Assembly (NCBI RefSeq): GCF_900114315.1
Contig: NZ_FOSQ01000023.1
Coordinates: 1-42,747, forward strand
DNA: 42,747 nt
Reading direction: 5' to 3'
From: Falsiroseomonas stagni DSM 19981
Lineage (GTDB): Bacteria > Pseudomonadota > Alphaproteobacteria > Acetobacterales > Acetobacteraceae
The first letter of the stretch is position 1; every line of letters starts with the position of its first letter. Positions 26,008 through 34,835 of the stretch are shown here, piece after piece. The notes beneath the pieces were generated by a model. It searched no databases. It had not been told where the DNA came from and saw only the letters and a program-made list of their open reading frames with translations. A program made the position numbers and the translations under genes.

Positions 26008-27545
26008 GGCGCGGACACGACCGTGAAGCGGCGGAAACCGATTGCAAGCCGGGTCGGCAGCGCTTCCGGCGCCAGGCTGCGGGCGGCCGAGGCCAGGACG
26101 GCAACCTCACGCAGGAAGCCGTCGGCATCCGGGATCGGCGCCAGGTCCAGGTGGCGCCGGGCCAGCCGATCGCTGGCTTCGGAGCGCGGCAGGACGGCCG
26201 CGATCACCACCGCCTCACCCAGCGGCGGGCGGACCACCGCGCGGAAGCCATCAGCGGGACCTGGCAGGATCACGATCTGGCCGGGCGCGATGACGGGGCT
26301 GGCCTGACCGGCCTGGAAACCCGCCATGCGGCGGTTCGGAAAGAGCTGGACAAGTTGGCCGGCCGGGTCACGGGCAAAGACGAACAGGACGCCGTCCACG
26401 CTGCTGACGACCCGGAAGCTGGCCGGCTTGCCGACCTGCAGCCGGTTGCCTTCCCGGATGTCGATGCTGACCTGGCCGACGAGGCCAGGAGGGATGCCTG
26501 ACTCGGTCTGCCCTGCATTGCAGAATTCCCTCGGCAAGGCCGGGGAGTCCGCCATTGCCCCACCGCAGGGCTGAGGCGGGTGCCGCTGGTCCGGCACCTG
26601 GGCCGAAGCCCCCACGGTGGTGGTGAAGTCGGCATCCGGCACGCGCTCGCGGATCCACGCCGCCAGCGCAGCCACGGAGGTGTAGGTCCCGTAGCCCGCG
26701 ACAGGCGCGCGGCAGGGTGGGCCGAGGCTCACGACACCGATCTGCGCCACGCGCCCTGCCGGTGCCTGCACGAACAGCGGCCCGCCCGAATCCCCCTCGC
26801 AGGAATCCGTGGTGCCGCCACGGAAGCCGGCGCAGAGCTGCGAGGGGCCGATCAGCCGCTCGATGTCCGGCACCAGGGCGCGGCGGTGCGCCCGGCATTG
26901 CTCGATCGGCACGACCGGGATGGAGCCGCGCAGCAGTGTCTCCGAAGCAGGGCCGCCATGGATGACCTGGCCGAAGCCGATCACCGTCGCGGCCCTGCCC
27001 GGGGCTTCGAGCGTGGCGCGGTCGCCGCCGCCGGCCAGCAACTGGCGCGGCCGGGCGCTCGGCTCGCGCAGTTGCAGCAGGGCGATGTCGTGGGGTGCCG
27101 CAATCAGGCTGGGGACGCCACTCGGCAGCCGGGCCATGACCGTGTCGTACCGCTCATGCACCAGGATGCGCTCGACCTCGATCAGCCGGACGAGGTCGGG
27201 GCGGAGCTGCCGGTGGTCCTCGCGCCCCTCGGCGACGACGAGCGCTGCGGCCGGGACGTCGGTACGGTGCCCGTTCTCGATATCGACGACGCAGTGCGCC
27301 GCGGTCAGCACCCAGTGCGGCGCGATCGTCGTCCCGCCGCAGAGATGGGCCCGAGTACTGCCCGCCGTTGCGCCGCGGCGCTGGACACTGATCATGCTCG
27401 GGAACTCGCCGCGACCGACCGCGGCACCACCCATGACGCGGAGCCGCTCGATCTCCGGCGTGCGTTCCACGTCGGCGCGAGCCTGCGGGGCGCCCAGCAG
27501 GCCGAGGGCGAGCAGGAGGGCTTCAGGCCAGCGTCTGCGACGCAT
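26004..27545 (-). CDS. Exported trypsin-like serine protease (S1A) with DUF4384-like domain
   Basis: This 513-residue protein has a signal peptide (about 1-24) and a chymotrypsin-fold domain (37-305). The triad is H84 (LTAAHC), D153 (PHDIALL) and S253 (GDSGGP). Asp247, six residues before the Ser, is the trypsin S1 aspartate, so cleavage after Arg/Lys is predicted. Residues 36-40 read R-VMGG, equivalent to the R/K-IVGG activation site, so it is likely made as a zymogen that trypsin-like enzymes could activate. A second domain (358-480: VLFVFARDPAGQLVQLFPN) is DUF4384-like. The start overlaps the serpin gene's 3' end by 23 bp. Confidence 0.92.
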   Translation of the reverse strand: MRRRRWPEALLLALGLLGAPQARADVERTPEIERLRVMGGAAVGRGEFPSMISVQRRGATAGSTRAHLCGGTTIAPHWVLTAAHCVVDIENGHRTDVPAAALVVAEGREDHRQLRPDLVRLIEVERILVHERYDTVMARLPSGVPSLIAAPHDIALLQLREPSARPRQLLAGGGDRATLEAPGRAATVIGFGQVIHGGPASETLLRGSIPVVPIEQCRAHRRALVPDIERLIGPSQLCAGFRGGTTDSCEGDSGGPLFVQAPAGRVAQIGVVSLGPPCRAPVAGYGTYTSVAALAAWIRERVPDADFTTTVGASAQVPDQRHPPQPCGGAMADSPALPREFCNAGQTESGIPPGLVGQVSIDIREGNRLQVGKPASFRVVSSVDGVLFVFARDPAGQLVQLFPNRRMAGFQAGQASPVIAPGQIVILPGPADGFRAVVRPPLGEAVVIAAVLPRSEASDRLARRHLDLAPIPDADGFLREVAVLASAARSLAPEALPTRLAIGFRRFTVVSAP

Positions 27546-28761
27546 CGCTCACCTGCCCGATGAAGAGCGGCAGCCAGCCGGCGGTCGGCCCTATGGCGAA
27601 GATGAAGGGCCGGTCGGCGAGGAATTCCTCCGTCTGCCGCATCCCGCGACTGGCCAGCGCCGCGGTGGCCGCGGCCGCCACGGTGCCTTCCTCGAAGACG
27701 CGGATTCGCGTGTGGTGCTGCACTTCCGAGAGCCGGACGGGCCGGCTGATCACGCCGCGCAACTCCCCGGCGAGGCTGCGGCCCGACTCGGCCGCTGCGA
27801 TGGCCGGCAGGACATCCCCGCCGGCCCTCAGCGTGAAGCGCGGGAGCGTCACCTCCACCTCGACGGCGCGCAGGGCCTGCGCCTGGAGCCAGCGGCCGGG
27901 ACCGGCGGCCGCCACTCGGGCCAGGAAGGCGGCGCTGTCCTCCACGCGCTCCGCCGCCGCGGCCCAGAAGGCCAGGCGGCCACCCGCATAGGGCAGCCGC
28001 AGGATGCGCGCCCCGTCGGCCGTGCCGTGATGGGCGCGCAGGCGCTGGCGCATCATGGGGACCCCGACCGTCGAGCCGTCCAGGCGATGGAACGGCGCCA
28101 TCTCCGTCGCCTCCTCGCGGAAGGGCGTCTCCCAGCGGCCGGCGAAATGTACCGCGCCCGCCAGGACGAGGTCGGCATCGCGCGGCAGGCGGTCGACAAG
28201 CCGCGGGATCTCTCCCTGCGTGGCGCGGGCGCTCCAGGCATTGACCGTCTCCGCTGCCGAGGGAGAGGCGAAGTCGAGCCGCCCGAGCCGGGCGCCACCG
28301 GCGCGGCGCACCATGTCCCGCCAGGGCTGTTCGAAGCGACGCGTCTGACGGCACCAGGCGGAGTAGCCGATTGAGATCCTCGCCTCCGGCCCGTTCGCCG
28401 CCGTCGCCAGGCCGCGCAGCCGGGCGAGCGCGTCGGCACGCGCATCGATGCGCGCGGGATCGAGGCCGAGGCTGCGCGCGAGGGGCGCCGACTGCCGTGG
28501 CGGCGCTCCCAGCGCCAGCAGCGCGAGCGTGCCGTGCAGGTTGAAGGGCGACAGGGCGAAGGACGGCAGGCTGCGGCGCAGACCGAGTTCCGCCAGCAGC
28601 CAGTCCCCGAGCTCGGTCACCGCATTGGCCAGCGGTCGCGTCGCAGTGCCTGCCGCCGGCTGAGCGCCCGCTTCGCGCGGTACCGAGGGCAAAGCCGTCG
28701 CAAGGATCAACGGCAGCAGGGCGCGGCGGGGGATCGGGCGGGGCGCTGGATCGGTGCTCAT
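27523..28761 (-). CDS. Exported serpin (serine/cysteine protease inhibitor)
   Basis: This 412-residue protein has a Tat-like or Sec leader (PRRALLPLILATALPSV) and serpin landmarks: SPFNLHGTLALLALGA, VNAWSARATQGEI, LAGAVHFAGRWETPF, the reactive-loop hinge EEGTVAAAATAA (357-368) and the closing FLADRPFIFAI. The hinge is of the inhibitory type (small residues at P12-P9). Counting from the hinge glycine puts Gly373 at P1 with Arg372 beside it, so an Arg scissile site is plausible. Serpins trap serine proteases and some also inhibit caspases. Serpins are uncommon in proteobacteria. The gene sits between a caspase and a trypsin-like protease, both likely targets. ATGA overlap with the upstream gene. 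Confidence 0.92.
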   Translation of the reverse strand: MSTDPAPRPIPRRALLPLILATALPSVPREAGAQPAAGTATRPLANAVTELGDWLLAELGLRRSLPSFALSPFNLHGTLALLALGAPPRQSAPLARSLGLDPARIDARADALARLRGLATAANGPEARISIGYSAWCRQTRRFEQPWRDMVRRAGGARLGRLDFASPSAAETVNAWSARATQGEIPRLVDRLPRDADLVLAGAVHFAGRWETPFREEATEMAPFHRLDGSTVGVPMMRQRLRAHHGTADGARILRLPYAGGRLAFWAAAAERVEDSAAFLARVAAAGPGRWLQAQALRAVEVEVTLPRFTLRAGGDVLPAIAAAESGRSLAGELRGVISRPVRLSEVQHHTRIRVFEEGTVAAAATAALASRGMRQTEEFLADRPFIFAIGPTAGWLPLFIGQVSDASQTLA

Positions 28762-31700
28762 GGCCCGATCCTAGTGAGTGCGAAGGGGAGGGGGACCTCA
28801 CCCGAACTCATCCGGAATGAGACGCGCTGCTCGAGCCCGACCTCCCTCGCCAGGACGGGGACGCGGTTTCGGACGTGAAAGCCGACGGCAAGCTGGTCCA
28901 CGATCCCTGCCGCGCCACTAGGCCGACGCGGATCCCCGCGCAGCGCTTCCTGGACGGCGACGCTGAAGGGGCTGTTGCGCCGGCCAGCGGCCTGGTCCGC
29001 CGCCTCCTGCTGCGCGCTCGCAGCGGCCAGGACGAAGCGGCCGGTCTCGTTCTGCAGCGTGGCGGCGAAGTCCATGTTGAACGCGCCGGCATGACAGGTG
29101 TCGAGCAGCAGGATGCTGTTGCGCGCCGGCACCGCCGACCAGAGCGCGACGAGCGTCTGGTCGTCGAGCGCGAAACGGCGTGCATCGTCCAGCGATGTGC
29201 CCTCCGGCAGATGCGGGATGAACAGGTAGCGATCGGCCTGGTTGAGGCCGTGGCCGGCGAGGAAGACCACCAGCGTGTCCTGCTCCCGCACCTCACTGCG
29301 CAGGCGCTCGAAGGCGCTCGCAATGGACTCGCGGCTTGCCTCCCGGTCGGAGAGAACGGTGGCCTGCACCCGGTCGTAGTCACTCGCGAAGCGTGTCCGG
29401 AACTCCGCGGCGACCGTGCGGGCGTCGTTCACCGCGTTGGCCAGGCTGCGGATGCCCTGCGCGGCGGTCGCGGAGTAGTCGTCGACGCCGATGGCAAGAA
29501 CGTGCAGCACCGGGCGCGATGGCGGCGCGATCTCCGTCACTTGCACCTCGACGATGTCGCTCTGGCCAAAGGCGGCGTTCCCGGCATCGAAGGCGCGGAG
29601 GCGAAGCGTGTTCACGCCCGGTTCCAGCCGGACGCGGCGTTCGTAGTTGTGGCCCGGCACTGTCTGGGCCTGCTGGGTCGCCGAGGGGCGGCCGAGGCCA
29701 CGGGCGGCGGCGGTGCGCCCGACGTTCCGCCCGTTCAGCAGCAGGTCCACCTGCCCGACGCCACCGCCGCGATCCTGGAGGTCGGCCCGCAGGACCACCT
29801 CCGTCACCCCGGGGGGCAGCCGCACGGCCGGGGCGGGCTGTGCGGCGACCGGCGTCGCGGCCGCCTGGGGCTGCGGCCGGCCAAGGCCGCGCGTCGTGGC
29901 GATCCCACGCGGTCGCTGGCATTCCTCGCCGCCGGCCGCGCTGTAGCAGAGCGCGACAAGCGCCACCTCAGGCGGCGCGACGCGATCCAGCAGGCGCCGG
30001 ACATCGCCGATCGCCGCGACGCGGGCGGCGAGCGTGGTCTCGTCACCGAAGGAGAGGCGGGCGCGCACCAGGTCGCCAGCGTGGAAGATCCGATGCAACT
30101 GCGAGAAGTCCACCCAATCCGCGGCCTCTCCCTCCGTGCGGTTCAGGTGAAAGCCGGCCAGGTCCTGGCCGCCCTCGTCGGCATGGTCGAAGAACCCTTC
30201 CGGGGTCCACAGCAGCCAGCGGCGGCGGTCGCTATGGACGAACAGCGCCACGCGCGGCTCCAGCGGCCCGCGCGGGTTGAGGTCGTACCACCGCAGCGTG
30301 CCGTCCCCGAGCGCGGCGACGGCCTGCCTTCCGTCGCCGGTGACCGCCACGCCCCATACCGCGGCGGGTGTCACCACCATGGCGCGTGGCGTGCCGTCGG
30401 GAAGAAACCAGCGCAGCCCATGATCGGTGCCGAGCAGCAGGCCCGCATCGCCCGGCAGAAGAGCAGCGCTGCGCGCCCGCTCATCGGCTTCCAGAAGGAG
30501 GGGCCTGTCGCCGAGCCGGGGCGTGAGGCCATTCACCCAGTCCCGCAGCGGCAGGCTTTGGATCGGCGACGCCGGCGGCGGTTCTGTCGTTGCGATCCCC
30601 ACCTGCCGGTCGAGCAGGGAGACGCGAAGCCGCGTCGTGCTGCCTGGCTCGGTCGGCAAATCCAGCACCAGGCCGTCGGACGAGACGCGCAGCCCGGCGC
30701 GCTCCGTCAAGACACCGAATTCCGTTCGGTCGGGCAGCACGCGCAGATTAGCCGTGCCGAGGCCGCGGAAATCGAGCCGCGCCGGCGCGACGCGCAGCAT
30801 CTGCCGCCCATCGGCCTGCATCAGCCCCCAGGCCGCGTCACCCGTCGCATAGGCCAGCGCGTCGCTGCGCGGCATGGCGGCCAGGTGCAGGATCGCATCA
30901 CTGCCCGGCAGCAGCACCGCCTGCGCCGGCTGCGCGGTGTTCGCCCAGCGCAACGCGACAGGCCTCCCGGCAGGGTCGAGCACATGGCCGGCGGCGAACA
31001 GCACCTGCCGCCCGGCGGGCCCGGTCCAGGCCACGCTCCGCAGGTGCTGCCGTTCGCGCCCGAGCGCCTGGCCGACCGGCGGCGTGCCGCGTGGCTGCAG
31101 GTTCACGGCGTCGAGGAGCCGGACCTCCGGCATGTTGGCGAGCCCCACGGCCAGCAGGCGCCCATCGGCGGAGAAGGCAACCTCACCGGGCAGGCCGCCC
31201 TGCGGGAGCCGATGCGACGCCACCTCCCGTAGCGCCGGGGAGAACAGCCGCACCATGCCATCGCCCGAAGCGACGGCGAGATGCCCATTGGGCGCGAAAG
31301 CGAGGCCGAGGACACCGCCGCGGATGCCGAGATCGGGATAACGGTCAAGGCTGCGTTGGCGCAGGTCCACCACCGCGATCCCGGCGTCCCGCGTGAAGCC
31401 GATCGCGATGCGCTGGCCGTCCGGCGAATGGGTCAGGGCCGTGATCGTCGCGCCCACGCCCGTCGGCAACCGCCGCATCCGCCCGGTCGCGATGTTGAAC
31501 ACATAGACCAGCGCCTGCTGCCCCCAGGCGGCGCCGGTACTGCCGCCGACCCAGGCCGTCTCGCCATCCGGCGCGACACTCGCAGCGAGGAGCACGCCCT
31601 CGTCGCCGCTGGCGATCGGGGGACGAAAGGTACGCAGCAGCGCACCATCGGCCGACCAGACCCGCGCGGTCTTGTCACGCGAGACGGTCAGGAGGCGCTG

Positions 31701-31868
31701 GCCGTCCGATAGCGGCAATGCCCGCAGCACGGGCGCGACATGCGCGCCAACCTCGACGCGCAGGAACGGCGCCTGCGGCGGCCCGGGCTGCTGCGGCGTC
31801 GCCGGCTGGGCAAGCGCCAGGCCCGGCGCCAGCAGGCACCAGGCGAGCGCCAGCAGGACGCGCCACAT
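28758..31868 (-). CDS. Large exported beta-propeller (WD40-like) caspase protein
   Basis: This 1036-residue protein has a signal peptide (LLALAWCLLAPGLALA). Residues 40-600 form a WD40-like beta-propeller region (repeats such as LLTVSRDKTARVWSADG, VASGDGMVRLFSP, AALGDGTLRWYDLN). A beta-sandwich region near 690-780 (VVLRADLQDRGGGVGQVDLLLNG, VNTLRLRAFD) leads to a C-terminal caspase domain. The dyad is H873 (FLAGHG) and C925 (LLLDTCHAG). The motif RGLGRP occurs twice in the linker. Propeller-caspase proteins are known in many bacteria, where the propeller is thought to sense partners or substrates. The start lies 11 bp after the SH3 lipoprotein stop, and its stop overlaps the serpin ATG. Confidence 0.9.
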   Translation of the reverse strand: MWRVLLALAWCLLAPGLALAQPATPQQPGPPQAPFLRVEVGAHVAPVLRALPLSDGQRLLTVSRDKTARVWSADGALLRTFRPPIASGDEGVLLAASVAPDGETAWVGGSTGAAWGQQALVYVFNIATGRMRRLPTGVGATITALTHSPDGQRIAIGFTRDAGIAVVDLRQRSLDRYPDLGIRGGVLGLAFAPNGHLAVASGDGMVRLFSPALREVASHRLPQGGLPGEVAFSADGRLLAVGLANMPEVRLLDAVNLQPRGTPPVGQALGRERQHLRSVAWTGPAGRQVLFAAGHVLDPAGRPVALRWANTAQPAQAVLLPGSDAILHLAAMPRSDALAYATGDAAWGLMQADGRQMLRVAPARLDFRGLGTANLRVLPDRTEFGVLTERAGLRVSSDGLVLDLPTEPGSTTRLRVSLLDRQVGIATTEPPPASPIQSLPLRDWVNGLTPRLGDRPLLLEADERARSAALLPGDAGLLLGTDHGLRWFLPDGTPRAMVVTPAAVWGVAVTGDGRQAVAALGDGTLRWYDLNPRGPLEPRVALFVHSDRRRWLLWTPEGFFDHADEGGQDLAGFHLNRTEGEAADWVDFSQLHRIFHAGDLVRARLSFGDETTLAARVAAIGDVRRLLDRVAPPEVALVALCYSAAGGEECQRPRGIATTRGLGRPQPQAAATPVAAQPAPAVRLPPGVTEVVLRADLQDRGGGVGQVDLLLNGRNVGRTAAARGLGRPSATQQAQTVPGHNYERRVRLEPGVNTLRLRAFDAGNAAFGQSDIVEVQVTEIAPPSRPVLHVLAIGVDDYSATAAQGIRSLANAVNDARTVAAEFRTRFASDYDRVQATVLSDREASRESIASAFERLRSEVREQDTLVVFLAGHGLNQADRYLFIPHLPEGTSLDDARRFALDDQTLVALWSAVPARNSILLLDTCHAGAFNMDFAATLQNETGRFVLAAASAQQEAADQAAGRRNSPFSVAVQEALRGDPRRPSGAAGIVDQLAVGFHVRNRVPVLAREVGLEQRVSFRMSSGEVPLPFALTRIGP

Positions 31869-31879
31869 TCGTCGCGCCC

Positions 31880-33037
31880 TTAGAGATCGATGGCCATACG
31901 CCGCCCTTCCGCCTCGAGCGCGTTCGCGCTTTGCGCGAAGGAATCGCGCGCCGCGACGGCGGTCACCGTCGCCTGCAGGACGTCGCGCCCGGAACTGTCC
32001 ACTTCGGCGGGTCGAAGCGCCGTTGCCCGCACGAAGTTCTTCTGCTGGCCTTGGTCCACCACCAGCCAGCCCGGCATGGCGCCGACCACGCGATAGGGGC
32101 TGCCGCCACCGACCCGGCCGACCTCGGCGGCGTCATCCTGTGCGGCGGTGCGGATGCTCTGCTCCGACGTGCCCCGGAATTCGCGACCCGCCGCTTCCCG
32201 CGCCACGGCGCTGGCGCGGACGAAGCCCGCGCGGCCATTCGGCAGCGTCACCCGCAGCCACTGCCCATCGCGCGCAACGACGCGCAGCGGCTGGCCCGGG
32301 CGCAACTCCGCCACGTCATTCGCCGTGTCGGACGCCGCGGACTTCACCTTGGTCTGCCAAGCGGCGATGCCGCCGAACGGACGGAAGGCGGTCTCCGCCT
32401 CAAGCCCCACGCCGTTGATATGGCGGCTCGAATCCGCAAGGGCCTTGGAGTCGCGTTCCAGTTCGCTGTCGAAGGCCCGGACGAGGCGCGCGTCATCCTC
32501 GAGCCAGCCGCGGATCTCCTGAAGGCGACGCTGCCCTTCCTCCCGCGGCAGGCGGCCGGCGCGAACATCGGCGCGCAAGGTCTGCGCCTGCTGCCGGCGG
32601 CATTCCGTCAGCCGTTCCACGGCAAGCTGCGCGCCGGTGACGCGGAAGCCGAAGCCGTTGACCGACACCGCCTGGCGCAGCAGCGCCTCGCGCCGCTGCT
32701 CCTCCTGCATCTGGCGGAAATTGGCCTGGATGAGGGTCGCCGCGATGCCGACTCCCGCCACGGTGGCGCCCGCGACGAGCCCCTGCCGCATGTTGCCGGT
32801 CACCAAGCCTACACCGACGCCTACCGCGACGCCGAGGCCGGCAGCCGCGAGGGCCTGGCCCGTCACCTGGTCGCTGTCCGGCGCCGAGGAGCGGAACGCT
32901 GCGCGATGCACCGAGCATCCATCATGCGGCGCGTCCGTGACCTGCACATCCGACCGCGGCGCGGTGACGCAGCCGCCAAGCAGCGGCAGGGCCAGGACCA
33001 TGGCGAGCGCAGGGCGCAAGGGGCGGGTTGATGTCAT
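31880..33037 (-). CDS. SH3-domain lipoprotein with glycine-zipper segment
   Basis: This 385-residue lipoprotein has the lipobox LLGGC (Cys23). A Gly-zipper hydrophobic stretch (about 60-98: GLGVAVGVGVGLVTG, GATVAGVGIAATL) is followed by a charged coiled coil (about 100-215). An SH3-like domain comes next (about 250-300: LRPGQPLRVVARDGQWLRV, GRAGFVRASAV), then a second SH3-like segment (PYRVVGAMPGWLVVD). SH3b domains bind cell-wall peptides. The ATG at 33037 is chosen because it starts the lipoprotein signal. It is the first gene of the caspase-serpin-trypsin operon and may be the membrane and wall anchor of that complex. Confidence 0.82.
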   Translation of the reverse strand: MTSTRPLRPALAMVLALPLLGGCVTAPRSDVQVTDAPHDGCSVHRAAFRSSAPDSDQVTGQALAAAGLGVAVGVGVGLVTGNMRQGLVAGATVAGVGIAATLIQANFRQMQEEQRREALLRQAVSVNGFGFRVTGAQLAVERLTECRRQQAQTLRADVRAGRLPREEGQRRLQEIRGWLEDDARLVRAFDSELERDSKALADSSRHINGVGLEAETAFRPFGGIAAWQTKVKSAASDTANDVAELRPGQPLRVVARDGQWLRVTLPNGRAGFVRASAVAREAAGREFRGTSEQSIRTAAQDDAAEVGRVGGGSPYRVVGAMPGWLVVDQGQQKNFVRATALRPAEVDSSGRDVLQATVTAVAARDSFAQSANALEAEGRRMAIDL

Positions 33038-33083
33038 CGGGGCCTGCCTCACCAGATCCGCATCGCATTTTGGCAATGAGAAT

Positions 33084-33100
33084 CGTTAACGGAACGTTCC
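33084..33100. promoter_or_regulatory. Divergent control region with adjacent palindromes CGTTAACG and GGAACGTTCC
   Basis: The 198-bp gap between the divergent operons holds two perfect palindromes sharing their junction base: CGTTAACG (33084-33091) and GGAACGTTCC (33091-33100). Further on are an AT-rich TTTTAATGAGGCATTATC patch, a run of nine C (33160-33168) and a 6-bp hairpin (33196-33211) ahead of the plus-strand ribosome-binding site. The palindromes are candidate operators coordinating both operons. Confidence 0.45.
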
Positions 33101-33235
33101 ACTTTTAATGAGGCATTATCGCTGCGGCAAGCCGGAAATCTCCATCCCCTTCCATCAAGCCCCCCCCCTCCCGGGTCCTGTAAACCGGGCGCAGCAGCCG
33201 GACCCCCGGCTGGTAACCGGAAGAAAGGCTGATCG

Positions 33236-34015
33236 ATGAACCTCATGCCAGGCGGGCCGTTGCGCGCTCTTGCGAAGGTCGTCCTGCTCGGCGGCGTAGC
33301 GCTCGGCGCCGCCTGCCTCGTGGTGCCGGGGCCGGTGACAGGCGCGCTCGCCGAACTGCGCGACCGGCTCGGCTGGTCGGAGGCGGCCTGCCAGGCCGCG
33401 CCCTCCGCCTGCCTGGCGGATCGCAGCGCTGCCCTGGCACGCCGCCAGGCCGAGTTGCGCGAAGCGCGCGTCATCATCGAGCAGGGGCTGAGCGCGATTG
33501 AGTCAGAGGAGGCCCGGCTGCGCAATCTGCTCGACGCCAATCTCGGCCAGCAGGCACTGCTGCGCCAGCGCATCGCGGAGGTGGCCCGGAGCGGCATCGA
33601 GCGGGTGTCTTTCGTGGGCCGCTGGCTCAGCATGGCGGATGTCGAGCAGCAGGCCGGCTCTCTGGTGGCCGAGCAGGCGCTGTTCGAGGAGACGCTGCTT
33701 CGCCAGTTGCCGCCGCGCCGGGAAGCGCTGAACCGCGCCCGGCAGGAGACGATGCTGACCGACAGCCGCATCGCCTCGACCCTTGCGACGCTGGAGGCGG
33801 AGCGCGCCCTGCTGGCTGCCGGCCGCCCGATCCAGCTGGCCGGCCCGCTACTGGCCTCCCTGTCCGGCGCCGAGCGCTGGGTGAACGGCGCGGTGGGTAA
33901 CGTGCGCACCACACTCGAACTGGCGCGCGGCCAGCGCGCGTCCGGGCCCGGCCAGGGGGCCGCCCCGGCCTTCGACTTCCAGTCCTGGCGCAGCGCCGGG
34001 TTGAGCGGCAGTTGA
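33236..34015 (+). CDS. Membrane-anchored coiled-coil protein of unknown function
   Basis: This 259-residue product has an N-terminal hydrophobic segment (about 12-36: AKVVLLGGVALGAACLVVPG) acting as a signal anchor. Long charged helices follow (about 62-205: RSAALARRQAELREARVIIEQ, EEARLRNLLDANLGQQALLRQRI), predicting a coiled coil in the periplasm, then a Gly/Pro-rich tail. Length and layout resemble generic envelope spacer proteins and I do not recognise a family. GGAAGAAAGG lies 7 nt before the ATG. It opens the plus-strand operon divergent from the caspase operon and probably belongs to the same system. Confidence 0.75.
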   Translation: MNLMPGGPLRALAKVVLLGGVALGAACLVVPGPVTGALAELRDRLGWSEAACQAAPSACLADRSAALARRQAELREARVIIEQGLSAIESEEARLRNLLDANLGQQALLRQRIAEVARSGIERVSFVGRWLSMADVEQQAGSLVAEQALFEETLLRQLPPRREALNRARQETMLTDSRIASTLATLEAERALLAAGRPIQLAGPLLASLSGAERWVNGAVGNVRTTLELARGQRASGPGQGAAPAFDFQSWRSAGLSGS

Positions 34016-34094
34016 TGGGGGCGGCCTGATTGCGCATCCTTAACGAAGCGGTGGCGGCCGGCCTGGCCGCCGCGACGGCTGGAGAGGGGAGCCC

Positions 34095-34835
34095 ATGGCG
34101 GAAGAGCGGAGCGAGCGGGACGAACGGGCACGGCGGGCCGACATCCGCCAGGCGCTCGAGGCAATGCGCGGCACGCCCGGCTTCACGCGGCTTGTCCAGG
34201 GGATCCGCTCGCGCCAGGCGGCCGCGCTGAATGCGGAACCCGATCTTGGCCTGGTGCTGGCGACACTCCACCTGTTGGGCGGCACGGCGGATGGCATGGT
34301 CTTCGCGACACGCGCCGAGGAACTGCGGGCGCGCTTCGGCCGGCCGTACGAAGCCTTCACCCAAGGCAGCGATACCGCCCAGCTGCGCGCCGCGCTCGGC
34401 CTTGACGAGGCAGCGCTGCGCGATCTGCTCGGCATGGCGCTGCAGGTGCTGAACCGCATCACGGAGGCGGCGGTGCTCGCCTCCGTCGCCGGCTTCCGCC
34501 CGCCCGACCCGACGACGCAGGAGGCGGCCGCGGCGGCACTTGGCGACCGCATGGACGCGCTGACGGTAAGGGAGACGGCGATCCTGCTGCATGCCCGCAG
34601 CGACGCCCGCCCCTATGTCAGGGACGACCGCACGGCGGAAGTCATGCGGCTGCTGCACCCCGATGCGGCCCGACGGCTGCTGCACCGGGACAAGCTCGCC
34701 GCGCTGCTCGGCCTCGACGCCCGCGGCTTCCTGGCGGAGGCGTCGCGCCTCTCCCTGCTCTGGCTTCAAATGATTACCGACATCCGGCGCGAGTTCCGCG
34801 CCACACCCTTCGGAGACGAAGACGATGAACACTGA
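34095..34835 (+). CDS. Helical cytoplasmic protein of unknown function
   Basis: This 246-residue product lacks a signal peptide or membrane segment and is almost entirely helical (RRADIRQALEAMRGTPGFTRLV, LGLVLATLHLLGGTADGMVFATRAEELRA with a helix break). It ends in an acidic GDEDDEH tail. No enzyme motif is visible. GGAGAGGGGAGCCC precedes the ATG and the stop overlaps the next gene by 11 bp. Among mostly exported products it may be a cytoplasmic regulator or assembly factor of the operon; this is not supported by any motif. Confidence 0.7.
   Translation: MAEERSERDERARRADIRQALEAMRGTPGFTRLVQGIRSRQAAALNAEPDLGLVLATLHLLGGTADGMVFATRAEELRARFGRPYEAFTQGSDTAQLRAALGLDEAALRDLLGMALQVLNRITEAAVLASVAGFRPPDPTTQEAAAAALGDRMDALTVRETAILLHARSDARPYVRDDRTAEVMRLLHPDAARRLLHRDKLAALLGLDARGFLAEASRLSLLWLQMITDIRREFRATPFGDEDDEH

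Noticed and set aside
28875-31232. A 785-codon plus-strand frame opposite the propeller-caspase gene
   Set aside because: It is an Arg/His/Gln-rich shadow of the caspase gene, which has recognised motifs in its own frame.
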